A DNA stretch of 64,000 bases from Herbaspirillum chlorophenolicum (GTDB taxonomy: Bacteria; Pseudomonadota; Gammaproteobacteria; Burkholderiales; Burkholderiaceae_D): contig NZ_LFLT01000012.1 in the NCBI RefSeq assembly GCF_001189955.1, positions 62,001-126,000 of the forward strand. The letters run 5' to 3'. Under the pieces are notes generated by a model, which made no database searches, was not told where the DNA came from, and saw only the letters and a program-made list of their open reading frames with translations. Position 1 is the stretch's first letter. Each line of letters starts with the position of its first letter. This document shows positions 20,325-28,867 of this stretch, in pieces. Made by a program: the position numbers and the translations under genes.

Positions 20325-21437
20325 ATGAAACATAAAGTCTTGGCTGCCGCGGTGTTTGCCGCGGTGGGAATCCAGGCAATACCTTCGTACGCGCAGTCGT
20401 CCGTGACGATCTATGGCTTGATCGATACCGGTTACGTCCTTGAGACCGGCGGCCTGGCCGGCAAGGTCAGCAAGCTGACCAGCGGCATCAGCGGCGGTTC
20501 GCGCATCGGCTTCAAGGGAACGGAAGACCTGGGCGGCGGCATGTCGGCGGTGTTCCTGCTGGAAGCCGGCTTCAACAACGACACCGGTGGCGTCGGACAG
20601 GTTTCGGCCAGCAATCCGACTCCGTTGTTTGGCCGCCAGAGCTATGTCGGCCTCAACGGCGGCTTCGGCTCGGTCCTGGTCGGGCGCCAATATACGCCGC
20701 AATACCTCGTCATGGCGGCGATTGATCCGTTCGGCACCGGTTATGCCGGGGACGCAGCCAACCTGATGCCCAATACCGGCAACGCAGCAAGCCGTATGGA
20801 CAATACCGTCAAATACCTGACGCCGAATTTCTCTGGCTTTACCGGTGAGTTCGCGTATGGCTTCGGCGAAACGGCGGGCAGCACCAAGACAGCCAGCCAG
20901 ATCGGTGCGGCGTTAGGTTATGCGAACGGCCCACTGACCCTGAAGCTGGGTTTCCACAGCCGCAATAACGATACGGCAACTGCGCAAAACAGCTCCGCCC
21001 GTAACACGCTTTTCGGCGGCATGTACGACTTTGGCGTGGCCAAGCTGCACGCCATGTACGGCATCGACAAGGGCGTCAACAGCTCGCCGTTGCGCAATGC
21101 CGGAACGGTGGTGGGCACAAGCACGGTGGGCCTGTATGGCGTGCCGCTGACTCCGTCGACCGACAGCACCGACCTGCTGGTTGGCGTGACGGTTCCGTTC
21201 GGTGCTGTCCATAACGTCATGGCTTCCTATATCCATAAGAACGACAAGACGTCGCGGAACCAGGATGCCGACCAGTATGCCGTGGGCTACCGCTATTCGC
21301 TGTCCAAGCGTACCGACCTGTATGCGGCGTACGCGCATATCCGCAACAAGAACGGCGCCAATTACACGGTGGGCAGTTCGATCGAAGCGGGTTCGGGGAG
21401 CAGCGCCTGGAACCTTGGCATGCGCCATACGTTCTAG
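20325..21437 (+). CDS. Gram-negative porin (Burkholderia Omp38/OmpC-like family)
   Basis: Outer-membrane trimeric 16-stranded porin of 370 residues. It has a signal peptide ending SYAQ, then SSVTIYGLIDTGYV, the family GSRIGFKGTEDLGGGMSAVFLLEAGF, the PEFGG-like segment GLNGGFGSVLVGRQYTPQY, and the C-terminal insertion signal WNLGMRHTF. GGGGAG 5-6 bases before the ATG at 20325 fixes the start. Coming after an importer operon on the same strand, it may be the outer-membrane entry route for the same solute. Confidence 0.95.
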   Translation: MKHKVLAAAVFAAVGIQAIPSYAQSSVTIYGLIDTGYVLETGGLAGKVSKLTSGISGGSRIGFKGTEDLGGGMSAVFLLEAGFNNDTGGVGQVSASNPTPLFGRQSYVGLNGGFGSVLVGRQYTPQYLVMAAIDPFGTGYAGDAANLMPNTGNAASRMDNTVKYLTPNFSGFTGEFAYGFGETAGSTKTASQIGAALGYANGPLTLKLGFHSRNNDTATAQNSSARNTLFGGMYDFGVAKLHAMYGIDKGVNSSPLRNAGTVVGTSTVGLYGVPLTPSTDSTDLLVGVTVPFGAVHNVMASYIHKNDKTSRNQDADQYAVGYRYSLSKRTDLYAAYAHIRNKNGANYTVGSSIEAGSGSSAWNLGMRHTF

Positions 21438-21633
21438 GCGCTTTTTCCGGTGGGCGGAGTCTTGAGGGGGATAGCCGGCTAGGGCCCTGGAACCTGGACG
21501 GCTAGCTTTCCGCTCATCGGGCCTGATTGCCGGCGACTCGAAGTCTTGAGGGGAGTCGCCGGCCAGGTGCAGAGGAGACGCAGGTAAGCAGTGATCGCCA
21601 ATACAGCATTTATGTCTTTCTAAGGGGTATCAA
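21438..21633. other. Intergenic region with repeated element and hairpin
   Basis: Contains a 12-base direct repeat AGTCTTGAGGGG at 21458-21469 and 21542-21553. The second copy forms the loop of a perfect 10-bp hairpin (GCCGGCGACT at 21529-21538 with AGTCGCCGGC at 21554-21563). No gene or T-run terminator is seen. Confidence 0.6.
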
Positions 21634-23289
21634 ATGATGAAATTGACTGGCCTGAATATCGGGCAAAGGCTTGGCATCGGCTTCGGCGTCGTCATCCTGC
21701 TGATGCTGGCGTTGACGTCGATCGGCGTACTGCGCCTGAACCAGATCAACGGCAGCATACGCAATATCGCCAACGACTATTATCCGCGCACGGTCATGGC
21801 GAACAGCATCAAGAGTGCGCTGGATGAGACGGCGCGCAGCATGCGCAATTTGCTGTTCATGAGCACCGTGGACGAAATCAAGGGCGAACTCGATACCATC
21901 GACCGCGCCGGCAAGACCATTGACGCTACGCTCAAGCAGTTCGCCGCCAGCACCTCCTCCGAGGATGGCCGCCGTATGCTGCAGGCAGTAACCGCAGCGC
22001 GCGGCCAGTACACGCCGGTGCTGAATAATTTCCTGGCTGCGGTCAAGGACGGTCAGGTGGAACAGGCGCGCGACTTGATCCTGCCTGAAATCGGCCCCTA
22101 TCAAGTTGCCTATTTCAAGGCGCTGGACAACCTGATCGCCTATCAGGGCGGCCGGATGGAAGAAGGTGGACGCGAGGCGGAGCAGGTGGCCAATGCCGCC
22201 AGCATGCTGATGGCCGCCATGGCGGCCATCGCCACTCTCCTGGCGGTCCTGGTTGGTTACTCGGTGATGCGAAGCATCACGCGCCCTTTGAATGCCGCCA
22301 TCAATATTGCCGAGCGGGTCGCCGGCGGCGACTTGTCCGTGCGCGTGGACATTGCCGGCCGGGACGAGACCGGCAAGCTGCTGGCCGCGCTGCAGCACAT
22401 GCGCGATGGGCTGGTGCGGGCCGTGACGCAGGTGAGGGATGGCTCCGACGCCATCTCCGTGGCGGCGCGCGAGATCGCCGAAGGCAATGCCAACCTGTCG
22501 GCGCGCACCGAGTTGCAAGCCAGTACCCTGGAAGAAACCGCCAGTTCCATGATGGAGCTGACCGAGGCCGTCAACCACAACGCGGAAAGCGCCCGGCAAG
22601 CCAACCGGCTGGTGCTGAACGCTTCGCAAGTGGCCACCGAAGGCGGCGAGGTAGTGACGCAAGTGGTCAACACCATGAAGGAAATCAAAGACAGTTCACG
22701 CCAGATCGTGGAGATCATCAGCGTGATCGACGGGATCGCCTTCCAGACCAATATTCTTGCCTTGAACGCAGCGGTGGAAGCGGCACGCGCCGGCGAACAG
22801 GGGCGCGGGTTCGCCGTGGTCGCGGCCGAAGTGCGCGGCCTGGCACAGCGCAGCGCCTCGGCGGCCAAGGAGATCGCCAGCCTGATCCAGAACTCGGTCA
22901 AGAAAGTCGATGCCGGGAGCAGCCTGGTCGACCAGGCGGGGCAGACCATGGAAAACATTGTCAGCAGCGTCAAGCACGTCGCCGACATCATGGTGGAGAT
23001 ATCGGCTGCCAGCGATGAGCAGAGCACAGGCATACGCCAGATCAACGATGCCGTCGAGCAGATCGACGATATGACCCAGCAGAACTCGGCGCTGGTGGAG
23101 CAGGCCGCCGCCGCCGCGCAATCCATGCACGACCAGTCGATGGCGCTGGTGCGGGCGGTATCGATTTTCAAGACGGATATCGTCGATCCGGCGGTCAATG
23201 GCGCACCGGCCGAATTACGGGTATTGAAAATGTCCGGCGGCAACAAACGCGGGCTGTTGTCGTCTGCGGGAAGCAGCCCGGCACCGTAG
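21634..23289 (+). CDS. Methyl-accepting chemotaxis protein with periplasmic four-helix-bundle domain
   Basis: Transmembrane chemoreceptor of 551 residues. TM1 lies at about 12-34, followed by a ~155-residue periplasmic 4HB_MCP domain (SIRNIANDYYPRTVMANSIK...), TM2 near 190-212, HAMP, and a long coiled-coil signalling domain. The signalling tip is the conserved [33 protein letters not shown]. No C-terminal CheR-tethering pentapeptide is seen (ends SSPAP). It lies downstream of the importer and porin on the same strand and may sense a solute related to them. Confidence 0.93.
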   Translation: MMKLTGLNIGQRLGIGFGVVILLMLALTSIGVLRLNQINGSIRNIANDYYPRTVMANSIKSALDETARSMRNLLFMSTVDEIKGELDTIDRAGKTIDATLKQFAASTSSEDGRRMLQAVTAARGQYTPVLNNFLAAVKDGQVEQARDLILPEIGPYQVAYFKALDNLIAYQGGRMEEGGREAEQVANAASMLMAAMAAIATLLAVLVGYSVMRSITRPLNAAINIAERVAGGDLSVRVDIAGRDETGKLLAALQHMRDGLVRAVTQVRDGSDAISVAAREIAEGNANLSARTELQASTLEETASSMMELTEAVNHNAESARQANRLVLNASQVATEGGEVVTQVVNTMKEIKDSSRQIVEIISVIDGIAFQTNILALNAAVEAARAGEQGRGFAVVAAEVRGLAQRSASAAKEIASLIQNSVKKVDAGSSLVDQAGQTMENIVSSVKHVADIMVEISAASDEQSTGIRQINDAVEQIDDMTQQNSALVEQAAAAAQSMHDQSMALVRAVSIFKTDIVDPAVNGAPAELRVLKMSGGNKRGLLSSAGSSPAP

Positions 23290-23447
23290 TTTTCCCGGAT
23301 GACAGTTGGTGTACAAAGGCAATGAAAAATGGGGTTTAATATGGGCAGCGAATGATGACCTAGGGAATTCCTGCGCCTCTTGGCAGGATCGTTTACGGTC
23401 GGAGATTCCGAAATCGTCCCGTCATATCCTCTTTTTTTGAATCCAAC

Positions 23448-24005
23448 ATGCCGACCGAAAAGAAAAGCCCAAAAGCCAATTTTGCCCAGCCAAGCGGTAG
23501 CAGCAAGGTACCCATCGTATCTTCACTGCACCTGGCCTCCGGGAGGAGTAAGGAATTGAGCGAATTCGAATTCGGCATGATCATTGCGAGCAATGCCTTC
23601 AACCGCTGGATGATCCGCTGCATTTCGGCGGCCGGCATGAAGGACATGACGGCCACCGATGTTCTGGTATTGCATCACATCAATCATCGCGCGCGCGAAA
23701 AGAAGTTGGCCGATATCGCCTTCATCCTCAATATCGAAGACACCCACGTGGTGAATTACTCCCTCAAGAAACTGCATTCATTGGGGCTTGTCAGTACCGA
23801 GCGCCGCGGCAAGGAAGTGCTCTATTCAACCAATGAAGCAGGGCAGGACATTTGCAAGCGGTACTACGAAATCCGCGAACAATTGCTGGTTTCCAGCCTG
23901 ACCGGCGATGACACCGAAAGCTACGAATTGGAAGAGTTGGCCCGGTTCCTGCGCGTGTTGTCCGGGCTCTATGAACAAGCCGCCCGCTCGGCGACGTCGA
24001 TGTAA
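23448..24005 (+). CDS. MarR-like winged-helix transcriptional regulator (COG5631 type)
   Basis: DNA-binding protein of 185 residues. A disordered N-terminus (residues 1-35) precedes a winged-helix core: helix MKDMTATDVLVLHHINHRAREKKLADIAFILNIEDTHVVNYSLKKLHSLGLVSTERRGKEVLYSTNEAG is readable as HTH plus wing. A C-terminal helical dimerisation region follows. No clear ribosome site stands before the ATG at 23448. It lies convergent with a LysR gene and next to the DUF1445 cluster; proteins of this type often control nearby catabolic genes, but no operator is identified here. Confidence 0.75.
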   Translation: MPTEKKSPKANFAQPSGSSKVPIVSSLHLASGRSKELSEFEFGMIIASNAFNRWMIRCISAAGMKDMTATDVLVLHHINHRAREKKLADIAFILNIEDTHVVNYSLKKLHSLGLVSTERRGKEVLYSTNEAGQDICKRYYEIREQLLVSSLTGDDTESYELEELARFLRVLSGLYEQAARSATSM

Positions 24006-24018
24006 AGCAGAAGAGGTC

Positions 24019-24960
24019 TTAGTTTCCTTGATTATTTGCAACGACATGGTTCTTGCGCCGGCCGTGGACCAGCCCGCATTCGGTAAACACGGTTCGAGCC
24101 AGCGGCAACAACTGCTCTTGGACCATCGGCGCCATTTCCTGGAGGTAGGAAACGTAGTAGCCGATAGGTGGCACTTCGGGGCTGACCTTCAATAGTTTTA
24201 ACGCCCCGCTGTCGCGGGCTTCGCGCGCTACCGGCCCCGGCATCAGTGCGATACCGTGGCCACCCGCGACCAGTTTGGCGATCAAGGCCATCGAGTTGCA
24301 GGTCCCACTGGCTTGCAGCCGCGTCGCATGTATGCCGAACCAATTGATGGCGGCGGAGTGCAAAGACGAGGGGGCCGGCAGGCTCAACACGGGACATGCT
24401 GCAAGTTCCACCGGTGTTGCCGCAGGCGATGATGGCTGGAACGATAATGGCGCTATCCACTGCAAATCGACGCTGCCCAATGGATAATCAACGATGTGTG
24501 TGGCAGAAATCGGGCTGCTGAGGATCGCCATGTCCAATTCGCGTGCATTTAGCTTGCGGCTAAGTTCGCTGCCGATGTCGACATGCAGTTGCACGGCCAG
24601 GCCGGGAAACTGCTCGCGCATGCGCGACAGGAAGGTTGGCAGGCCGATCATGGCAGACGATTCGTTGGCTCCCAGACGCAGCAGACCCAGGCCGGGCGCG
24701 CCATGATCGATGGCGCCTGAAAAGCGGTCGGCCAGTGCCAGTATCTGTTCGGCGAGATCGAACAGTTCGCGTGCCTGCGCTTTCAGTTCCAGCTTGTAGC
24801 CGCCGCGGTCGAATAGCTGGTCGCCGACGACTTCTTCCAATTCACGCAGGCGTGCAGTTATTGCCGGCTGGGTCAGGTTTTGATGGCGTGCGGCGGCATG
24901 GACGCTTCCCAGGCGCGCCACCCAATAGAAGCTTTCCAGTTGTTGCAGGCTTGGACGCAT
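24019..24960 (-). CDS. LysR-family transcriptional regulator
   Basis: Regulator of 313 residues with an N-terminal winged HTH (LQQLESFYWVARLGSVHAAARHQNLTQPAITARLRELE) and a periplasmic-binding-like effector domain. It is transcribed divergently from the second DUF1445 gene and the EamA exporter, with 109 bases between. By the usual LysR arrangement it should control that pair, with the inverted repeat at 24995-25010 as a candidate site. The ATG at 24960 is preferred; an in-frame TTG two codons upstream is possible. Confidence 0.9.
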   Translation of the reverse strand: MRPSLQQLESFYWVARLGSVHAAARHQNLTQPAITARLRELEEVVGDQLFDRGGYKLELKAQARELFDLAEQILALADRFSGAIDHGAPGLGLLRLGANESSAMIGLPTFLSRMREQFPGLAVQLHVDIGSELSRKLNARELDMAILSSPISATHIVDYPLGSVDLQWIAPLSFQPSSPAATPVELAACPVLSLPAPSSLHSAAINWFGIHATRLQASGTCNSMALIAKLVAGGHGIALMPGPVAREARDSGALKLLKVSPEVPPIGYYVSYLQEMAPMVQEQLLPLARTVFTECGLVHGRRKNHVVANNQGN

Positions 24961-24994
24961 GATCAATATTTTTTATTGAATAGTATCTAAATCG

Positions 24995-25010
24995 TAATTA
25001 TCTTTAATTA
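24995..25010. promoter_or_regulatory. Candidate LysR operator
   Basis: TAATTA-TCTT-TAATTA is a perfect inverted repeat in the AT-rich divergent region between the LysR gene and DUF1445 copy 2, about 60 bases before the latter. It includes a T-N11-A pattern. Assignment to this LysR protein is inference. Confidence 0.45.
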
Positions 25011-25069
25011 TGTTCTGGGTCTAGAATTTTTTCCATCGGTATCCCCTAATCCTTTCCTGGAGAAATTTC

Positions 25070-25885
25070 ATGCAGCCCATGGCGTTCCATGGTTCCACTC
25101 TCAATGCCCAGTCCAGCGCCGCCGATTGCCGCCATCTGATCCGCAGCGGTGCCTGGGGAGGGCTTACCGCTGGCTTGGCTGCCCGATACGTCCAGGTCAA
25201 CCTGGTGATGCTGCCCGCCGCCGAAGCGGGGGACTTCCTGCGCTTCGCGCAACGTAATCCGAAGCCTTGCCCTGTGCTGGCAGTGAGCGAGCCAGGCGAG
25301 TTTGCCTTGCCAGAAATGGGCGATGACATCGATCTGCGTCGCGACGTCCCGCGTTACCGCATTTTTGAAGACGGCCAATGCATGGCGGAAGTGGGCGACA
25401 TCGTTGAAATCTGGCGCGACGATCTGGTGACCTTCGCCATTGGTTGTTCCTTCACGTTCGAACACACACTGCTCGAAGCCGGCATTGCCATCCGTCACCT
25501 TGATGAGGGACGCAACGTGCCGATGTATCGCACGAGCATCCAGACCCATCCCGCGGGTAGATTCGGGGGCGGCATGGTGGTCACAATGCGTCCGTTGAAG
25601 GCGGTCGATGCCATCCGGGCCATCCAGATTACTTCGCGCTTTCCAGGCGTGCATGGCGCCCCGGTACATCTGGGCGACCCGGCGCTGATCGGGATCGCTG
25701 ACCTGTCGCGTCCGGATTTTGGCGACGCCGTTACAATAGCCGCCGATGAACTGCCGGTATTCTGGGCCTGTGGGGCCACGCCACAGATAGCGCTGTTGCA
25801 GGCAAAGCCTTCCTTGTGCATTACCCATGCACCGGGACATATGCTGATAACGGATCGTCTTAATCACGATTACGCCACGTTATAA
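25070..25885 (+). CDS. DUF1445 / UPF0317 protein (D-glutamate cyclase family), copy 2
   Basis: Protein of 271 residues, paralogous to the one at 18652-19431. Shared blocks include [71 protein letters not shown] and [17 protein letters not shown] a few bases before the ATG supports the start. Followed after 4 bases by an EamA-type exporter and facing a LysR gene, it forms a separately regulated module. Same proposed chemistry as copy 1 (D-glutamate cyclisation or a hydro-lyase reaction), possibly on a different substrate. Confidence 0.88.
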   Translation: MQPMAFHGSTLNAQSSAADCRHLIRSGAWGGLTAGLAARYVQVNLVMLPAAEAGDFLRFAQRNPKPCPVLAVSEPGEFALPEMGDDIDLRRDVPRYRIFEDGQCMAEVGDIVEIWRDDLVTFAIGCSFTFEHTLLEAGIAIRHLDEGRNVPMYRTSIQTHPAGRFGGGMVVTMRPLKAVDAIRAIQITSRFPGVHGAPVHLGDPALIGIADLSRPDFGDAVTIAADELPVFWACGATPQIALLQAKPSLCITHAPGHMLITDRLNHDYATL

Positions 25886-25889
25886 AACC

Positions 25890-26780
25890 ATGATCACATC
25901 GCTCTTCTATGGAGTCCTAGTCGCCCTGATCTGGGGCGTCCAGCCGGTGATTTCCCGTTATGGATTTCAGGCCGGGCTGTCGGCGCAAGACGCGACCCTG
26001 GTACGTTACCTGGTCAGCGGCTTGCTCATGCTGCCCTATGCGTACAAACGGGGCCTGGCCAATGCCTGCGGTATCGGCTGGCGGCGTGCGCTCTTGCTGT
26101 TCTTCTTATCGGGGCCGTTGTTCAGCCTGGTCCTGATCGGTGGCGTCAGCTTCGCGCCTGCTTCGCACGGCGCGTTGATCCATCCTGCGCTCACGCCGCT
26201 GTTCGGGGCGTTGATCAGCAGGTTCGCGCTCAATCGTCCGGAACGTTTCTCGCTGTTCGGCATGGCGCTGCTATTGGGCGGGGTGTGCCTGATCGGAGGA
26301 GACAGCTTGCTTTCCACCGGGACCGAGACGCCGGCCGGAGCGTGGCGCGGGGACCTGCTGTTTGTCACCTCGGCATTCATGTGGGCCTGGTACATGGTGC
26401 TCAACAAGGCGTGGAACATGAAGCCGCTGGATGTCGTCGCGCTGGTACAGGTGCTGTCCCTGAGTTACGTGCTGCCTTATCTGGCGCTGAACGGCATGAA
26501 AACCTTCGACCATCCGGCGAGCGCACTGCTGCTGCAGGCGGCGTACCACGGTGTGCTGGTAAGCATCGTCGGTGTCGCCTTGTTTAATTGGGTGGTGGCG
26601 CGGCTGGGGGTAAAGGCGATGATGTTGAGCGCGCTCTCGCCGCTCTTCGGCGTGGCCGCATCGGCGCTGGCATTGGATGAGCCGCTGCGGATCTCTGTGC
26701 TGATCGGGGCGGTTGCAATCGTCGCCGGCCTGGCATGGTCGCTGCGCGGCACATCCACTCCCCGTGTTCTGGAAACGTAA
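25890..26780 (+). CDS. EamA/DMT-family inner-membrane transporter
   Basis: Ten-helix drug/metabolite transporter of 296 residues with two EamA repeats. The first contains LIWGVQPVISRYGFQ...LVRYLVSGLLMLPY and the second AFMWAWYMVLNKAWNMKPLDVVALVQV...LSALSPLFGVAASALALDEPL. Members mostly export amino acids or metabolites. Four bases separate it from DUF1445 copy 2, so the two are cotranscribed and translationally linked. Export of an overflow product of that pathway is a reasonable guess. Confidence 0.92.
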   Translation: MITSLFYGVLVALIWGVQPVISRYGFQAGLSAQDATLVRYLVSGLLMLPYAYKRGLANACGIGWRRALLLFFLSGPLFSLVLIGGVSFAPASHGALIHPALTPLFGALISRFALNRPERFSLFGMALLLGGVCLIGGDSLLSTGTETPAGAWRGDLLFVTSAFMWAWYMVLNKAWNMKPLDVVALVQVLSLSYVLPYLALNGMKTFDHPASALLLQAAYHGVLVSIVGVALFNWVVARLGVKAMMLSALSPLFGVAASALALDEPLRISVLIGAVAIVAGLAWSLRGTSTPRVLET

Positions 26781-26811
26781 AGGGCTTCAAGCTACGCGGC
26801 AATCAGTTCAA

Positions 26812-26845
26812 ATGCATGGAGAGGGCGGAGATGCTCTCCATGCAT
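26812..26845. terminator. Hairpin between convergent genes
   Basis: Perfect 11-base arms ATGCATGGAGA (26812-26822) and TCTCCATGCAT (26835-26845) around a 12-base loop, located between the convergent EamA and chemoreceptor genes. There is no strong T-run, so a terminator role is likely from position rather than proven. Confidence 0.6.
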
Positions 26846-26853
26846 CGGGCTGA

Positions 26854-28401
26854 TCATTCGAGCTTGAATCTCCCCACGACCAATGCCAAGTTGCTCGCCT
26901 GTCCTTTTAATGAATCGGCAGCAGCGGCGGCCTGTTCGACCAGTGCTGCATTTTGCTGGGTGGTCTGGTCCATCTGGGTGATGGCTCGGCTGACTTCATT
27001 GATTCCACCGCTTTGTTCTTGTGTCGCGGCGGTAATTTCACTGACGATGTCGGTCACGCGCTTCACACTGGCTACCACTTCCGTCATTGTCGATCCGGCA
27101 CGTTCGACCAGCGTGCTGCCGGCGCCCACCTTTTCCACGGAGTCATCGATCAGTTCCTTGATCTCCTTGGCGGCGGCTGCCGAACGTTGCGCCAGCGAGC
27201 GTACTTCCGACGCTACCACTGCGAAGCCGCGCCCCTGTTCGCCGGCGCGCGCCGCTTCCACTGCGGCGTTCAGCGCCAGGATGTTGGTCTGAAAAGCGAT
27301 GCCGTCGATCACGCTGATAATGTCGGCGATTTTGCGGGAGCTTTCGGTGATGCCCTCCATGGTCTGCACCACCTGGCCCACCACCTCGCCGCCCTGGCTG
27401 GCAATCTCGGAGGCGGACACCGCCAGCTGGTTGGCCTGGCGTGCGTTGTCGGCGTTCTGTTTGACCGTGGAGGTCAGTTCCTCCATGGCGGAGGCGGTCT
27501 CTTCCAGCGAACCCGCCTGCTGTTCGGTACGCGACGAAAGATCAAGATTGCCGCTGGCTATTTCAGACGAGGCCGTGCTGATGGTGTCGGTCCCCCGGCG
27601 TACCTCGTTGACGATATTTCGCAGGCTTTCGTTCATCGCGCGCAGCGCGTCCATCAACCGGCCGGTCTCGTCGCGGCCATTGGCGCGGATATGCACCGTC
27701 AGGTCGCCCTTGGCCACGCGTTGCGCGATTTCAACCGCATCCTTCAGCGGACGCGACACATTGCGCCCCACGACAATCGCCAGCACGAACCCGATCAAGA
27801 CGGCAGCCGCCAGCAGGCCGAAGATCAGGATCCGGGCCACGTCATATACGCGATAAGCGGCCTGATCGGCGCGCGCGCTGCCTTCGCCGTTGACTTTCAC
27901 GATCGCCTCGAGATTGGCGACCATGCTGCGAAACAGCTTGTTGGAGTCGCCGTTGAACAGCGCCCGCGTCTCATCGTATTGCTGGTTGGCTGCCATCTCG
28001 GCCAATTGCTTGTCCATTTCAATATAGGCGGCGAGGTTCTTGCTGAACTGCGCGTATTGGGCTTTTTCTTCCGGTTGCGAGATCCGTTTCTCGTAGACGG
28101 CCCGCTGCTTGGCGAGAATGTCAAGGCGCGCCTTGATGGCCTTGTTTGCGGCGTCGCGCTCAGCGGGCTGTACCGCCGTCACCAGCTCCAATTCGGAGAT
28201 GCGCATGAGCGGCAGCGAACTTTGTATCTCCCTCGCCGCTTCAATTGACGGCATCCATTTGCTGACGATTTCGGTGGATGCTTTGTTAACCTCCTTGAGT
28301 TGGCTAACCGAAAATAAGCCGAGCATCATTGTCAAGGCGATCACTACCGTGAAGGAAAATGCCAGTTTTTTTGCGATGTTCAGATTCTTGAACCAGTTCA
28401 T
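26854..28401 (-). CDS. Methyl-accepting chemotaxis protein, 4HB type
   Basis: Chemoreceptor of 515 residues: TM1 about 11-30, periplasmic four-helix bundle (about 31-190), TM2 about 191-212, HAMP ([24 protein letters not shown]...), and the standard MCP signalling domain with [28 protein letters not shown]. Length and layout match the many Tsr/Tar-like receptors of Burkholderiales. The C-terminus lacks a CheR pentapeptide (ends VVGRFKLE). It stands alone, convergent with the EamA gene; ligand unknown. Confidence 0.95.
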   Translation of the reverse strand: MNWFKNLNIAKKLAFSFTVVIALTMMLGLFSVSQLKEVNKASTEIVSKWMPSIEAAREIQSSLPLMRISELELVTAVQPAERDAANKAIKARLDILAKQRAVYEKRISQPEEKAQYAQFSKNLAAYIEMDKQLAEMAANQQYDETRALFNGDSNKLFRSMVANLEAIVKVNGEGSARADQAAYRVYDVARILIFGLLAAAVLIGFVLAIVVGRNVSRPLKDAVEIAQRVAKGDLTVHIRANGRDETGRLMDALRAMNESLRNIVNEVRRGTDTISTASSEIASGNLDLSSRTEQQAGSLEETASAMEELTSTVKQNADNARQANQLAVSASEIASQGGEVVGQVVQTMEGITESSRKIADIISVIDGIAFQTNILALNAAVEAARAGEQGRGFAVVASEVRSLAQRSAAAAKEIKELIDDSVEKVGAGSTLVERAGSTMTEVVASVKRVTDIVSEITAATQEQSGGINEVSRAITQMDQTTQQNAALVEQAAAAADSLKGQASNLALVVGRFKLE

Positions 28402-28867
28402 GTCAACCTCAAATTTCGATTTATATAGTTTTTTGGAGGGGTGATTCCAGGCTTCCTGATGAAAGCCTTATTGGCGAACATATCGACGGCGCAAGGCTAT
28501 GTCGGAACTGCGTTCGAGTATTTTTGGGCGCCTGTTCCCGGCCTCCGGACGAGCGTCGGGCCGCCGTTGAAAGCAATGGAGAGTCTCGCGGAAATGGGCC
28601 AGATTGATGCACGCGTTCTGGCTTGGCATGCCCCGGTGATCCGCTCGGGTTTTATGCCATGCCGCTCAGGAGATGATGTCCCCAGAAATGCAATCTCCCG
28701 TGTTGAGCCGAAATGCAGACGGCGCAAGTTGGAATGACCAAGCGCCTTCGCCCCATGATTTCCTAAACGTATCTAAATAGGAGGGAATATTAAATATTCG
28801 AACGATGTCTTTCCAATGAATTAAATCGCAGATCCAATGTGCAATTTGATATCGGATTCTCTTGCTC
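28402..28867. other. Gene-poor gap with an AT-rich patch
   Basis: About 465 bases between a chemoreceptor start and the 3' end of the flavin monooxygenase gene. Short open frames exist on both strands but none has a ribosome site or recognisable product. Around 28770-28850 the sequence is AT-rich and contains the perfect palindrome GAATATTAAATATTC (28785-28799). Confidence 0.55.
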
